A DNA stretch of 64,000 nt from Aporrectodea caliginosa (Eukaryota > Annelida > Clitellata > Crassiclitellata > Lumbricidae). Where the stretch lies: assembly GCA_020284085.1 (NCBI GenBank), contig JACEVL010000432.1, positions 202,001 to 266,000 on the forward strand, given 5' to 3'. Positions 10,571 through 21,425 of the stretch are shown piece after piece. The notes under the pieces were generated by a model. The model saw nothing but the letters and a program-made list of their open reading frames with translations, was not told the DNA's origin and ran no database searches. Numbering within the stretch: the stretch's first letter is position 1; the number at the start of each line of letters is the position of its first letter. A program made the translations under genes and the position numbers.

Positions 10571-11239
10571 TATCCATTACCCATGGCACTACATGAGCCT
10601 AGCGGTCTTCTACGTACACACAATCTCACTCGCTGTATCACATGCACATAATGCTGTGCGGTGGGTGGACTGATTGATAACGCTCTGGATCTCTAAAGCT
10701 ACGATTAATTAAAACCTGAGCGCTTAATTATTTTCACAAATCCGATAATATTCAAATCTGTATGTTACGTATGTAGAGTGGTGAACCTCGTTGTACTTAC
10801 AGCGTCTGCAATCAGAGCCACATCAGTCCAGATGATTCTCCAGTTGACGATTATCTTCTTCTCCTGGAGAAATTTCCAGAGTCTACAATAAACAGCAAGA
10901 TATCTTCCATAGGTTCTTCTCCTCAGTAAACTTCTCCGTGTTTATGTTTGTATCAAGCACGCATATAAATATATAAGTATAATGTCGGTTTGTAGAATAT
11001 GTTTGCATATATGTATGCATGCACAGGGCCTACTACGTAGGGGTATTGAAGCAGACTGCTTCCAATTTGTGCCAGGGTGGAAAGTTCCCCCCCCCTCTAG
11101 TGCAATGAATGTTGCTGTACAACTGACAGGACTGACTCAACTGTCGACTGTTGCAATGGTATCCGGACATTTCCCTCCCCACCCGAAATTCCCCTCCCCA
11201 ACAGTAAGTAGGTAACTCTACCATTGTCCATGATAACTG

Positions 11240-11440
11240 TCATTAATCCAACTTCTATTGAAACAAAGACCTTCTTTCGTCAATCTCACTTCTATTTTAA
11301 GCAAAGAATATCTTTCATCAATCCAACTTCTATTTAAGCATAGAATTTGTTTAATCAATCCAGCTTCTATTTAAGGGAAATAATTTCTTTCACCAATCCA
11401 ACTTCTATTAAAGGAAAGAATTATTTTCAGCAGTCCAACT
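11240..11440. repeat. Tandem repeat, about five units of 45-47 bp
   Basis: Units contain atcaatccaacttctattta followed by aagaattt-type spacers. The reverse complement of the same unit occurs about three times inside the hAT element at 7390-7490. The repeat sits in the gene A intron between the membrane exon and the next upstream-kinase exon. Confidence 0.7.
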
Positions 11441-12029
11441 TCGGTGGGAATGTGCCGGGGGAGAAATGTCCTAGACCCGTTGCAATGTATCGGCTGTCGA
11501 CTGTAATTGAGTCTCTGGACTGTAAAGTTTATGTACTGTGGTATTTGTGGTATTATTTCACACTGCTTGTAATGTTTGTATACTTTTAAGGTGGCATAGC
11601 GACAACATATTTTTGCCGTACCACTTTTTGTCTGCTAAAAGCTAGAAAATACTCTTTACCAATTTAAATGTGTATTTTAGATTAAAAAAAATGGCACAAT
11701 ACACTGTATATGTAAAAAGCGTCAACTTCTGGTGGACTCCGTCCCGCAGAGCCCCTAAATTCTCATTTTGCCATACTTCTTTTAAAATCATGGCCGACGC
11801 ACGCTGAGTAAGAGGGGGGATTGCTTCCAGCTTACAGGGGGAGATAGTTTCGATATTTGCATTCACATTGATTAAAGTTTACTCAAGTGGCTTGAAGTAG
11901 ATGTATTATATGATTCGTACACAGAAAAGAGGAAACCAATGAGTAGGATGGCAACAACTGCAGCTGCCACAGAAGAACAGATGATGATCAACAGTCGCTT
12001 GGCCTCTGAAATTAAGAACGCATAGACAA

Positions 12030-12245
12030 CTTTAATGAAAGATTGACAGAGGCAGGAAGAGAGAAAGAGACGGAGAGACAGCTGAGAGACAGAGAGATCA
12101 ACAAAGAACGCATAGACAACAGATTGACAGAGGCAGGAAGAGAGAAAGAGACAGAGAGACAGAGAGACAGAGAGAGATAGAGACAGAGAGACAGAGGCAG
12201 AGAGAGGGAGAGATGAATGGATGGATGGATGGACAGTCAGACAGA
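12030..12245. repeat. GA/GACA-rich microsatellite beside the membrane exon of gene A
   Basis: Imperfect gagaca and agagag units lie just upstream (in gene sense) of the membrane-segment exon. Gene B has a longer tract at the same place (30360-30690), so the tract predates the duplication. Confidence 0.8.
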
Positions 12246-12289
12246 CCGAGAGATAGAGGAAGAGAATGAGACAAAATAACATAGCTATA

Positions 12290-13855
12290 TACACTGTGTC
12301 CTGAAAAAAGGGACCCCTTATGGTAATACGAAAAAAACTAGTAAATAATTCATCGATTTTAAAATTCCAAGACCATTTTAATACTGACATAATTATCAAC
12401 AAATTTGTAATTTATGAACGGCTCAGTTAAAAAAATTACGTTATAATGACGTCTTGAAATAGCAAATTGTAAAAACAACACGGTTAGAAAATGGCGTTCA
12501 GCCACGAAGACAAAATTGTTATAAAATGTTTACGGAAAAACAAACATTACGGAACAAAAAAGTTTATTAGAAAATTTCCGGACAAGCGTTGGACATTAGG
12601 TGGTCCAAAGAAGCTGCTAAGAAAAATTGATTTAACCGGATCGTCTCAGCGTCGCGCGGGTAGCGGTAGACCGAGAACTGCACAGAAACATGAAAATATT
12701 GAACAGGTGCAAGAGCCTGTTTTAAGTCAAGAAGATAAACCACAGTCGCATCTAACGCTAAGAGAAATCGCTCGAGAGACTGGCATTTCAAAAACTTCCG
12801 TGCATAAAATTGTCAAAAAAGACCTCGGCTTAAAATGTTTTAAGAAACGTCTAGCGACGGATTGAACAGAAGCCAACAAGAAAGCACGGCTTCAGCGTTC
12901 AGGGCAACTGTCAGATCGCTATCCGGCTCAAATGGTAAATTTCATATGGTTCACGGATGAAAAGTTGTTTACCATCGCTACACCAAAGAACAGTCAAAAT
13001 GATCGTCTGTATGCTGTCGCCGGTACTCTGAAGAAAAACATCTCAGCTGATCGTTTGCTTCGTACTCGCTCGACATTTGGTCGGTCAGTCATGGTTTCGG
13101 TTGGTGTATCGGCTCTTGGTAGAACGGAAATCCATTTAATAGAACCAGAGGTGAAAATAAATGGAGCTTATTACCGGAATTGTTTGCTCTTTGAAAAGTT
13201 GTTGCCTGATATTCGCCAATATTCGGATTATTACACATTTCAACAAGATGGCGCTCCAGCTCACCGAGCTCGTGAAACTGTTGAACTGCTGACAAAGGAA
13301 ACTCCGGATTTCATACCACCTAATCTTTTTCCGTCAAACAGCCCGGACTTAAATCCCTTTGATTACAAGATTTGGAGACTAATGCAAGAGAAGGTTTACA
13401 GGACAAAGATCAGAGACATTGAAGAACTCAGTGCGCGTATTGTTAATGCCTGGGATGAATTTAATCAGCTGGTTATTGATGGTGCTATTGGCCAATGGCG
13501 CGCTCGTCTTGAAGCTTGTGTTGAGGCCGAAGGCGGACACTTTGAGCACGCCTTGTAGTCTAATATTATTCAAATATAAAAATAAAATTAAACTAAAATT
13601 TAAAATTGATAAATGACAGTTTAAAATAATATTTAAAATTTTAGATGATTTTTTGTGCCGTCCTTGACACTTGAATTTTGATAAAAATGACGTCATTACG
13701 ACGTCATTATTAAATAACAAAAACTTTTATACTTTAACCAGTATTTGGCAAATTATGTCAGGATTAAAATGATCTTGGAATTTAAAAAATCGATGAACAT
13801 TTACTAGCTTATTTTCATATTACCAAAAGGGTCCCTTTTTTCAGGACACAGTGTC
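12290..13855 (+). mobile_element. Tc1/mariner-superfamily transposon, DD37D (maT-like)
   Basis: Long inverted repeats of about 90 bp begin tacactgtgtcctgaaaaaa on the left and end in the complement of gacactgtgtcctgaaaaaa on the right. TA dinucleotides flank both ends (12288-12289 and 13856-13857), as expected for this superfamily. A transposase frame fills the middle. The element sits in a gene A intron in opposite orientation to the gene. Confidence 0.9.
12491..13558 (+). pseudogene. Mariner-type transposase with one in-frame stop
   Basis: The frame reads from ATG at 12491 to TGA at 12863-12865, then continues in the same frame to the stop at 13556-13558 (355 codons plus the internal stop). 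The N-terminal half has a helix-turn-helix (LREIARETGISKTSVHKIV). The catalytic half has FTDEK, QQDGAPAH and SPDLNPFDY. Counting from the Asp of QQDGA to the Asp of FDY leaves 37 residues, the spacing of maT-type elements. A single nonsense change separates this copy from an open frame, so it is probably inactive but young. Confidence 0.85.
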
Positions 13856-14274
13856 TATAAGGACAGTAGATGAGTAGCGCCTTAATCGAGAAATTTCAGT
13901 TTGTTTCATCCTCTACAACAGCGTGCATAGCAACAACGATAAAACTATTACCTTTCTAGCAATGACAACTAATTTACCGTCTTTGCACTCATCCACAAAA
14001 CAGTCAGGTTGTTTGGGAACGGTTGTGCCTCCGCCGGGCCAGATGATCTGATCAGGTTTCAAGTCCGTCAACTTCCCCGTTTCGTCTTCATACTCCAGAA
14101 TGTCATTCGGTTTTCCGTTCTGTATCATACTTACCGTCCAGTTGGCCATACGTCTACCATTTTTGATCAGAACTCGACCAGTGACGCCTAATAGAACACC
14201 AATGCATCTGGAGTTAATTATAATTAGCTCAACCACTACATACTTACAACTCACAACTCACATCAGAATTAACT

Positions 14275-15765
14275 GCTACTAAAAGGGCGATTATTCTTCT
14301 GGGTGACTTCAACATTGACTTATTGAATCACAGCAACCACTTACCTACGAATTGCTTTCTGGATGGGTTGACCTCCAAACATTTCTTACCAGCCATACTG
14401 CAGCCAACAAGGGTTACCTCCTTCTCATCTTCACTAATATATAACATATATACTAATATCTGGCCCAAAGTATTAAACTCTGCAATCATTGTAACGGATA
14501 TCTCAGACCACCTACCCATAATAGCATGGTCTGACCCCCAGCATCCTAAATTAGAAAAGCCATCTGTATACACCACTAGAAAAATTAATGATAGTTCACT
14601 GGAGCACTTTCGTACTCTATTGGATCAACAAAACTACACCTCAGTTACTGAATTGTGTAAAGCAGGTGACACAAACCAGGCTTATGAAATCTTCCTAAAA
14701 ATAGTCACAGGCATTTATAATCAGGCATTTCCGCTAGTCCAGAAAGCTAACCGTAAGCATTTTGCTATCAATCATCCATGGATGACTAAGGGCCTTCTCA
14801 AATCTTGCAAAAAAAACCATCTGTACCTAAAATTTATTAAGCATCCAACTTCTACAAATAAGGCCAAGTTTGTTACATACAGAAACAAATTCAAAGCAGT
14901 TAAAATTAAAGCTGAAAGATTATATTACTTAACTGCGTTTACTAAACATAGCAAAGATATAAAACAAACCTGGAATATCATAAAATCGATAATTAATGCC
15001 AAATCTTCTGAAAACATAGTTGACTACGTCACCATTGATGGTAAGATAATTTCTGATAGTGAATTGATAGCTGAAAAGTTTAATAATATTACTTTGCTGG
15101 CATTGCACAAAATCTCGCCTCCAAGATAGCGGATTCAGGTGGTTTCTGTACTGACTACCTTAACCCTTCACCCTTGAACTCCTTTGTTGCCTATCCAACA
15201 TCACCAGAAGAATTAATGGAGCTGAACTGTACCCTAAATCCAACCCACAGTCTAGGACCTGATCTTCTTGACCCGAGTATAATTAGTCCAAACCTAAAAT
15301 TGATAGCGGCCCCACTCCGCGACATTATAAACTGCTCCCTAGCTACGGCATGGTACCTAACGATATGAAACTTTCTACGATTATCCCTATATTTAAACAA
15401 GGATGCAGGGAGGAATTTTATAACTATAGGCCTATATCTATTCTACCATTCTTCTCTAAACTCCTTGAAAAAGTATCAACGTCTCTATAGTTATGTATCT
15501 AAAATGAATATTCTGCACCCCTACAAACATGGATTTAGATCAGGGCACTCTACTGCAATGGCAATTCTAAATATGCAGGACAAAATAACCCAAGCCATAG
15601 ATAACAATGAATACTCAGTAGGAATGTTCTTGGATCTGTGAATCACAACATACTCATAACTAAACTAGAAAGGTACGGAGTACGGGGAATTGCCCTATCT
15701 TGGTTTAAGGACTACCTAACCCTTCGATACCACCAGGTCAAATGTAACAACAAAGTGAACGATTG
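14275..15765 (+). mobile_element. CR1/Jockey-like LINE fragment, endonuclease to mid-RT
   Basis: The endonuclease C-terminus is clear (LLGDFNIDLL and TDISDHLPI). The linker follows in one 268-codon frame, then RT pieces (HGFRSGHSTAMAI; NILITKLERYGVRGIALSWF) with at least two frame breaks and a small deletion before the first catalytic block. The 3' part is missing, which is the reverse of usual LINE truncation. It ends a few bases from the splice donor of gene A exon 15773-15932. Confidence 0.8.
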
Positions 15766-16289
15766 CTCTAACCGTCAAATTGCACATCCCTTGAAAGCGT
15801 TGAGAGCTGCTTTCCTTGTCTTGCAACAGTTTCCCATGAAAGATCACGATTTTTGTCTTTTGCTTTCTTCAACACGTTCATCCAAAGCAAAACTGAATCA
15901 TGCAGGTATGCAGCAGATTGCATATGTCTCTTCTGCTGCGGCGTCTGCACGTGTGAACATGTTAAACAAAGTAAACGTGTTTCATTTCAGAAGCTTCATC
16001 TTCAAAAGAGAATGAAAGTTAAACGGAAAGAATTCTTCTGTTTTAAATGTAAACTAATCATGTATGCGTTTCGATACAGCTACCGTATGGTCTTGATCAT
16101 ATGCCATGTATTTTTCGACCCTTTTCAATTATTGATCAGGTGAGGTAATATGAATTTCTAATTGCAATTAGAATCCGTCACCACCGATGTAATTTAAGTG
16201 GTTGCCTAACCATCTAAGATCGTCTGTACGGACCATGCTAGCCCGAGATTCAAAGCTATTGTAAACTCACGATCCTGAAGCACTCTGAT

Positions 16290-16375
16290 AGCACACCAAT
16301 GGCGCGTCATGGATGGATGCCTTGTGCATCATTAGACACCGGCGCGATAGAAGCTACTAGTAACAATTAAAATTA
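16290..16375 (+). repeat. Short LINE/SINE 3' tail
   Basis: The motif gccttgtgca, then attagacaccggcg, then atagaag followed by AT-rich sequence, matches tails at 18690-18760 and 45500-45561. Confidence 0.55.
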
Positions 16376-17155
16376 GCAGAAGTAGTCGTTGCAGCAGCAG
16401 TAAGTGATGACATTACCAGATTGATTAGTATACAATTCACATGGTCACAATAAACCGCAGCATTACTCTATTAGCAATTAAATAACACTAGTACAGCTGA
16501 GGGGTTGGAAGCGACCACCGGTGTGCAATGAAGACTTAACCGTGGGGTCCTAAGAAAGACTAGAGGGTTGAACCTCCAACCCCTTCGACAATTTTCACCC
16601 TGGACTTAGACTTACCTATTATATAAGCTTCTTGTCCTTCATCACCGGCAAAAGACCAATCAAATCGTCCCTGGTCTTGCGTTGGCAGACCTCTGAGGAG
16701 CTTTCCTGAAAGGGCGCTACATGAATTTGCACCTTCGATTACGATTAAATACCTGGATGTCGAAATCTTCCGCTCTCGTCCACTTTGTATTGTTCTTCCA
16801 ATCATCGCTGTCGAATCCACTGCGAATCGTCTTTTGGAAATTCCGCCACTCCGGTGTTTCAGTCTTCACCACCCGATCCACCGTTAGTAATCCTTCGCAC
16901 TGCTCTATGACTTACAAATTAGATAAAAGAAGAGGCTCTGAAGATATAACTGATTCGTAATTATGTCGGACACTAAATCTACTCAGTCTAGAACTCTAGC
17001 CCTGGAAAGAACTACTTTAGCAACGATAAGAGGTAGGCTACAGGCGCCGCCGTTTGAGCCAGAAGTTCTGGGCGCTTCTTGAATAGAATATACCATCGGA
17101 AACACATGACTTAATTATATAAACTAGGAAAAATGCACATCACAACAATCTTATT

Positions 17156-17189
17156 AGTAGTACTAATATTACATAATATTAGTACTACT
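17156..17189. repeat. Near-perfect palindrome, 16-bp arms
   Basis: Arms agtagtactaatatta and taatattagtactact flank a two-base centre (ca). No transposon ends or coding sequence adjoin it. Confidence 0.8.
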
Positions 17190-17229
17190 CATAATATAAC
17201 AATAGCGCGTATTTTCTTAATGAGGGCCT

Positions 17230-17580
17230 ATACATTAATTAATTAATTAATTATACCTGCGCCTTCCAATCGAGTATTTATATAGCGCCACTCAAAATTA
17301 AAGGCGCTCGCGATTCTGGCCAGTGTCTTCACTGGTAAAGAGAGGCTTTCAAGCGCTGTCGGAACTGGTCAAACGAAATAGAAAAAAGGTCGACCCTGAG
17401 GCAAACGGTTCCAGCTAATGGGATCCACAATAGCGATACTGCTAGGCTGGGCCGTAGAAGTACGCACCCGCGGGACAACCAAGTGGGCCGAGGACCGAAG
17501 GTAGGAACGACTGGGCAGAGAAGATACTGAGGTACAATATGCCCTAAGATAGTGAGAAGCAGAGCCAGCAAGACAGGTAC
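17230..17580 (-). mobile_element. LINE 3' end fragment
   Basis: Minus-strand translation gives the C-terminal end of a LINE ORF2 (SFDQFRQRLKASLYQ and nearby), followed by a tail with tatatagcgcc. It is truncated and lies in a gene A intron. Confidence 0.5.
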
Positions 17581-18000
17581 CTGTTGGAAATTGATTTATA
17601 TAATGAATTGTTAATTATTTCTTAAGTATTTGCTAATTTATAAATAATTAATAATTACGAATGGCGGAAACAATCATTTAAATTAACGAATAATAAGCCC
17701 CATTTCTTAATATATTTGAATAAAGAAATGTCGACATTTCTCGAATTGATGAGGATTCTAGCAAGGCATCCATCATTATGCCGGAAAACCTTTTTCACTA
17801 TCTTTACTGCTCTTGTCGAACGTCTATATGTAGACCTATACTTCTTAACACAGTTTTTCTTTACCACGTGTCGTTTGAGTCGCCTCCAAGAAGATGACTT
17901 TAATTTTAACCATATTGTCAAAACTCTTCGGGAAATAACTTAACACACATAAGGCTTAAATACTTCTTAGAAGTGGGTATCACGACAAATCGTCAACCGA

Positions 18001-18760
18001 CTTTTCGTCTACTGCTTTTGATACCGTGGATCATTCTATTCTTCTTCATCGTCTCAAGAACTGGTTTGGGATCTCTGGCCCTGCACTAAATTGGTTTAGT
18101 ATTTATCTTAGTCCACGCACTCAATCAGTGTATTTAAATGGTAATTATTCATCTGATTCTTTGTTGACATGTGGTGTACCACAGGGACCAGTGATTGGCC
18201 CTCTTTTGCTTACATTATCAACCATTAGTTTCAAAACCTTGTGACTAGAGCCGTAACTAATACATCCAAATATGAACTTATAACCCCTGTGCTTAAATTT
18301 TTGCATTGGCTTCCTGTTCAGCAAAGAATTCGTTTCTACTAGGGTTCATAGTATATTAAACTGTGAACTCTGGCCAACCACAATATCTTGAATCAGTTTT
18401 TATTCCCCACATTTATCATTATTCAATGAGGTCATCTGATTATCTTTGTCTGGTCATACCTAAATCAAGAACTGTTGGTGGTGAACGAGCTTTTTCGGTT
18501 GCTGGGCCTACTTTTTGGAACTCACTTCCTGTGTCTGTACGCTGTGCTCAGTCGCTTAATTGTGTCATTTCGTTCTCGGCTGAAAACTTACCTCTTTCAA
18601 ATTGCTTATCCGCCGTAAGCTGCCTCTCTGTCTCTCATGAACTGACCTTCTGGATGTAGACCTGATTACGGTTTGGTTTTGGTGTGCCATCGGTTAATGC
18701 CTTGTGCATTAGACACCGGCGCAATAGAAGTTGCTTTATATTACAATTAGCCTACAATTA
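18001..18760 (+). mobile_element. CR1/Jockey-like LINE fragment with 3' tail
   Basis: RT motifs are visible (FDTVDHSILLHRLKNWFGI; SLLTCGVPQGPVIGPLL). An internal deletion follows, then the C-terminal region (LKFLHWLPVQQRIRF; VGGERAFSVAGPTFWNSLP). The tail gccttgtgcattagacaccg is shared with other copies. Frames are broken, so it is dead. Confidence 0.8.
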
Positions 18761-19359
18761 CTAATACATTGACTTGGTGCCCAGCAGTCCGGCGCTGACA
18801 GCGGCTCCCAAACTGCAGCGCCTTGAAGTCCTGCTTCTCCGACAAGAAACTGAATATTGAATTTCCATCTGGCTTCTCTGACGGACAACGACCTTTCACT
18901 TCGATTGATGCCTTGTGCAAATTAAATTGGATTAGCTCAGATTAGATTAGATAATATTTTAGGTCAGGTTAAATAGAATATTGAAAACGAACTCTAGCAC
19001 GAATAATTACCGAACTTGCGCTGTCCTATATCTTCGATGCAGGCCTGGGTAAGAAAAGCGTGTTTCCCATTCATCAATCCCATGGTTTTGGCTAATTTCA
19101 ACAGGAATTGCGTATCTTCGTTCACCATCGTAAAAACGAAGACTAAGCACAACAACACAATTGGTGGAAGTAATTTCAGTTTCAAATCAGATTACGAAGC
19201 GTATACCTACAGCAATTTATAAGTAGGGCCTACCCCTCAAAAGAGACTAGAAGCAATACCACCCCTTCTGTTGGCCTGAGACGTCGGTAGCGCTATATCT
19301 ACCGCGTGTTTGTATGCAAGTAAAAATGCATATATAAATAATAATTATGTGCGCAAGTA

Positions 19360-19680
19360 AGTATATGTATTATGTATGCATTATGCAAGTATGTATGCAT
19401 CTATGTATGCATTCGTGCATGCATTTTTAGGCCTATGCATTTATGTATGCATGCCTGCATGTTTGAGTGATATATGTAGATTTCCATGTGTGCGCATGTA
19501 AGTTTATATTTGTATATTTATGTATGTATGTATGTAAAGTTTATGTATGCTTGCATGTTTATATGTATGCATGTATGTGTGCGTTTATGTGTGTGAATGT
19601 GCATGAATGGATGGATGCATGCATGTGAAAGCATGCATATATCTACTGATGTATGTGTAATGTATACATCATAATATTTA
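19360..19680. repeat. TATG/ATGC-rich low-complexity tract
   Basis: Repeated tatgtatgcatg-type words without a fixed period lie in the first intron of gene A. Confidence 0.65.
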
Positions 19681-19809
19681 TATAGCGTCTCTATAACACC
19701 TACCTAAATCGGTATACACTGTACAACAAATAACACCTGTACATTTTTCAGAAGCGTTCTCAGCAGTTACAACATATCGTGAATAGATCAAAATAATAAG
19801 TTTAATTAT

Positions 19810-19945
19810 TATTAATAGTGGTTGCAGTAGTAGTTGTAGTAGTGGTAGTAGCAACAGTGTAGTAGCCTACTAGTTGTAGTTGTAGTAGTAGTGGTTGTAG
19901 CAACAGTGTAGCAGTAGTTGGAGTTGTAGTAGTAGTATTAGCTCA
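19810..19945. repeat. GTA-type microsatellite in intron 1 of gene A
   Basis: Imperfect gtagtag and gtt units lie just 3' (in gene sense) of exon 1. Gene B has the same kind of tract at 35300-35410 in the matching position. Confidence 0.7.
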
Positions 19946-20157
19946 ACGCCGGGCATTTGCTGTGGTTGGTCCCTCTACTTGGAATAACCTTCGCCCCTCA
20001 TTAAGGGCTAAACTAATGACTAGTTTTTCCTCTTTGGTCTCTCGTTCTTTAAAGACGTTTCTTTTCCCCCGGGGTTTTCGTGCTGAGAGCGCTTCTGAAT
20101 AGTTATTCTGAGAGAGGCGCTATATAAATCTTTAAATACAATACAATACAATACAAT
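19940..20157 (+). mobile_element. LINE 3' end with AATAC tail
   Basis: The C-terminal ORF2 peptide RRAFAVVGPSTWNNLRPSLR is followed by a 3' end containing ggcgctatataaatc and an aatacaatacaatac tail. It is strongly 5'-truncated. Confidence 0.7.
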
Positions 20158-21048
20158 TAGTACTGGTAGTGGCAATGGTATTTTTTGCACTCACGTGTTG
20201 CTCGGTCGGCCAAGTAGGTTAGCTTAAGCCTGATTGATTTCTCCCTCAGCTTAAAGTCTTCCCAGGTCCCGTTGCTCTTTGCGTGTGAGAAAGAGAAGAC
20301 CTTTTGCTTCTTCTCTTCAAGTTCCTTTTTCAGGTACCGAGATCGAACTGTATATACCCCTTCCGGCGTGCTTATAATAGCGACCCTTGTCCAACTGAAC
20401 CGCTTCATCACCAGATCGACGATCAAACCATACGAAAATGGAGCACTCTTTGTCGTAGCATAGGTCGGAAATGACTCTCTATCGATCACAAACTGCATTG
20501 GGTTGCAAGTGAGGGAAATGAAAAACGTGTCGTTAGCAGCAGCGAGTGTTGCCATGATGTCACAGCAGGCATTTTGCTTTTCCCCTATTATCACGTGAGG
20601 TTTGAAAGCGTTAATCGTGCTGAAAAACTCGGACACAATTTTGACTGGTTTGTTTTTGGTATCTATAATCTTCCAATCAACCTCGACATCATCTCTCATT
20701 TTCTTAATCGGCGCCAGCAGAGCGGGCCCTATTATGTCGCCATAATCTATCTTATTCATGGTAAAGACAACTTTTAACTTCTCGCGGTCTGCTGCTGCAG
20801 TTTGAATAAGCAAACCGACAAGCAACAACTGGAACACGGCAAACGAAGTCGTCATTCCTGGCTTTACACTTTCTCCACTTCACATTAGAACATCGTAAAG
20901 ACTCGACAGTAATCCGAAACAGTTCGGACATAAGTTTGCAATTTATGTAGACGGTTAAAAGCCGATTCCAGCGACGCCAAAGAAAACTAATAATTATAAG
21001 AGAAACAGAAAGATGGCCGTTGAATCTTGGCGAACAAGAAATCAACAA

Positions 21049-21075
21049 ATGACGTCATATCTTACGTCATCAACT
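21049..21075 (-). promoter_or_regulatory. Paired CRE-like sites upstream of gene A
   Basis: About 195 bp before the ATG of gene A the minus strand reads gatgacgtaa, then tatgacgtcat. The same arrangement stands at 36262-36287, about 180 bp before gene B. CRE/ATF-type sites are an inference from the tgacgtca core and the conservation between paralogs. Similar cores also occur by chance or in transposons elsewhere in the window. Confidence 0.4.
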
Positions 21076-21425
21076 GTAATTCAAGAACCACAAATGCACA
21101 GCAATGAAAACTCTATTTAAAGTCATGCGACTTCTTTGAGCGCGGCCCTCTAGCGGACAGGAAATTAATAATTATTACAATAGAATACAATACAAATGAA
21201 AGCATTTATAGCGCGCTTTAGCGTGACAGGTCGTGCACGAGAGCGCGATTCGCTAAACTCCTAGTAATAATGCAATGTGAATATGTGAGTTTTGATTTTG
21301 ATTTAAATTGTGCAACAGATGTGCACTGGTGAACTAAAGTGTCATGAGACAGAGAAAGTACGATTCCAAAACTTCCGGTTTGTGCGAAGTACTGTAAAAT
21401 TTCGTCACGTGGACGATCGGAGTTC

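Larger units (their letters stand above)
5819..20855 (-). pseudogene. Receptor guanylate cyclase-like gene A, interrupted in the kinase-homology domain
   Basis: Exons read on the minus strand: 20195-20855, 19011-19142, 16753-16904, 15773-15932, 13978-14187, 11921-12005, 10797-10882, 9977-10062, 9392-9472, 6715-6891 and 5819-5911 (cut). Exon 1 starts with a signal peptide (MTTSFAVFQLLLVGLL) and the ligand-binding fold (HVIIGEKQNACCDIMATL). The next four continue the ectodomain. 11921-12005 is the membrane segment (LLIIICSSVAAAVVAILLIG). The last five are kinase-homology ([32 protein letters not shown], where a kinase would have HRD). All phases join without a break. The last exon stops after residues KIT, where the LTR of element 1 begins, so the DYG motif, C-lobe and cyclase are not in the window. 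The family makes cGMP at the plasma membrane; whether this copy did is unknown. The disruption looks recent and may be polymorphic. Confidence 0.8.
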
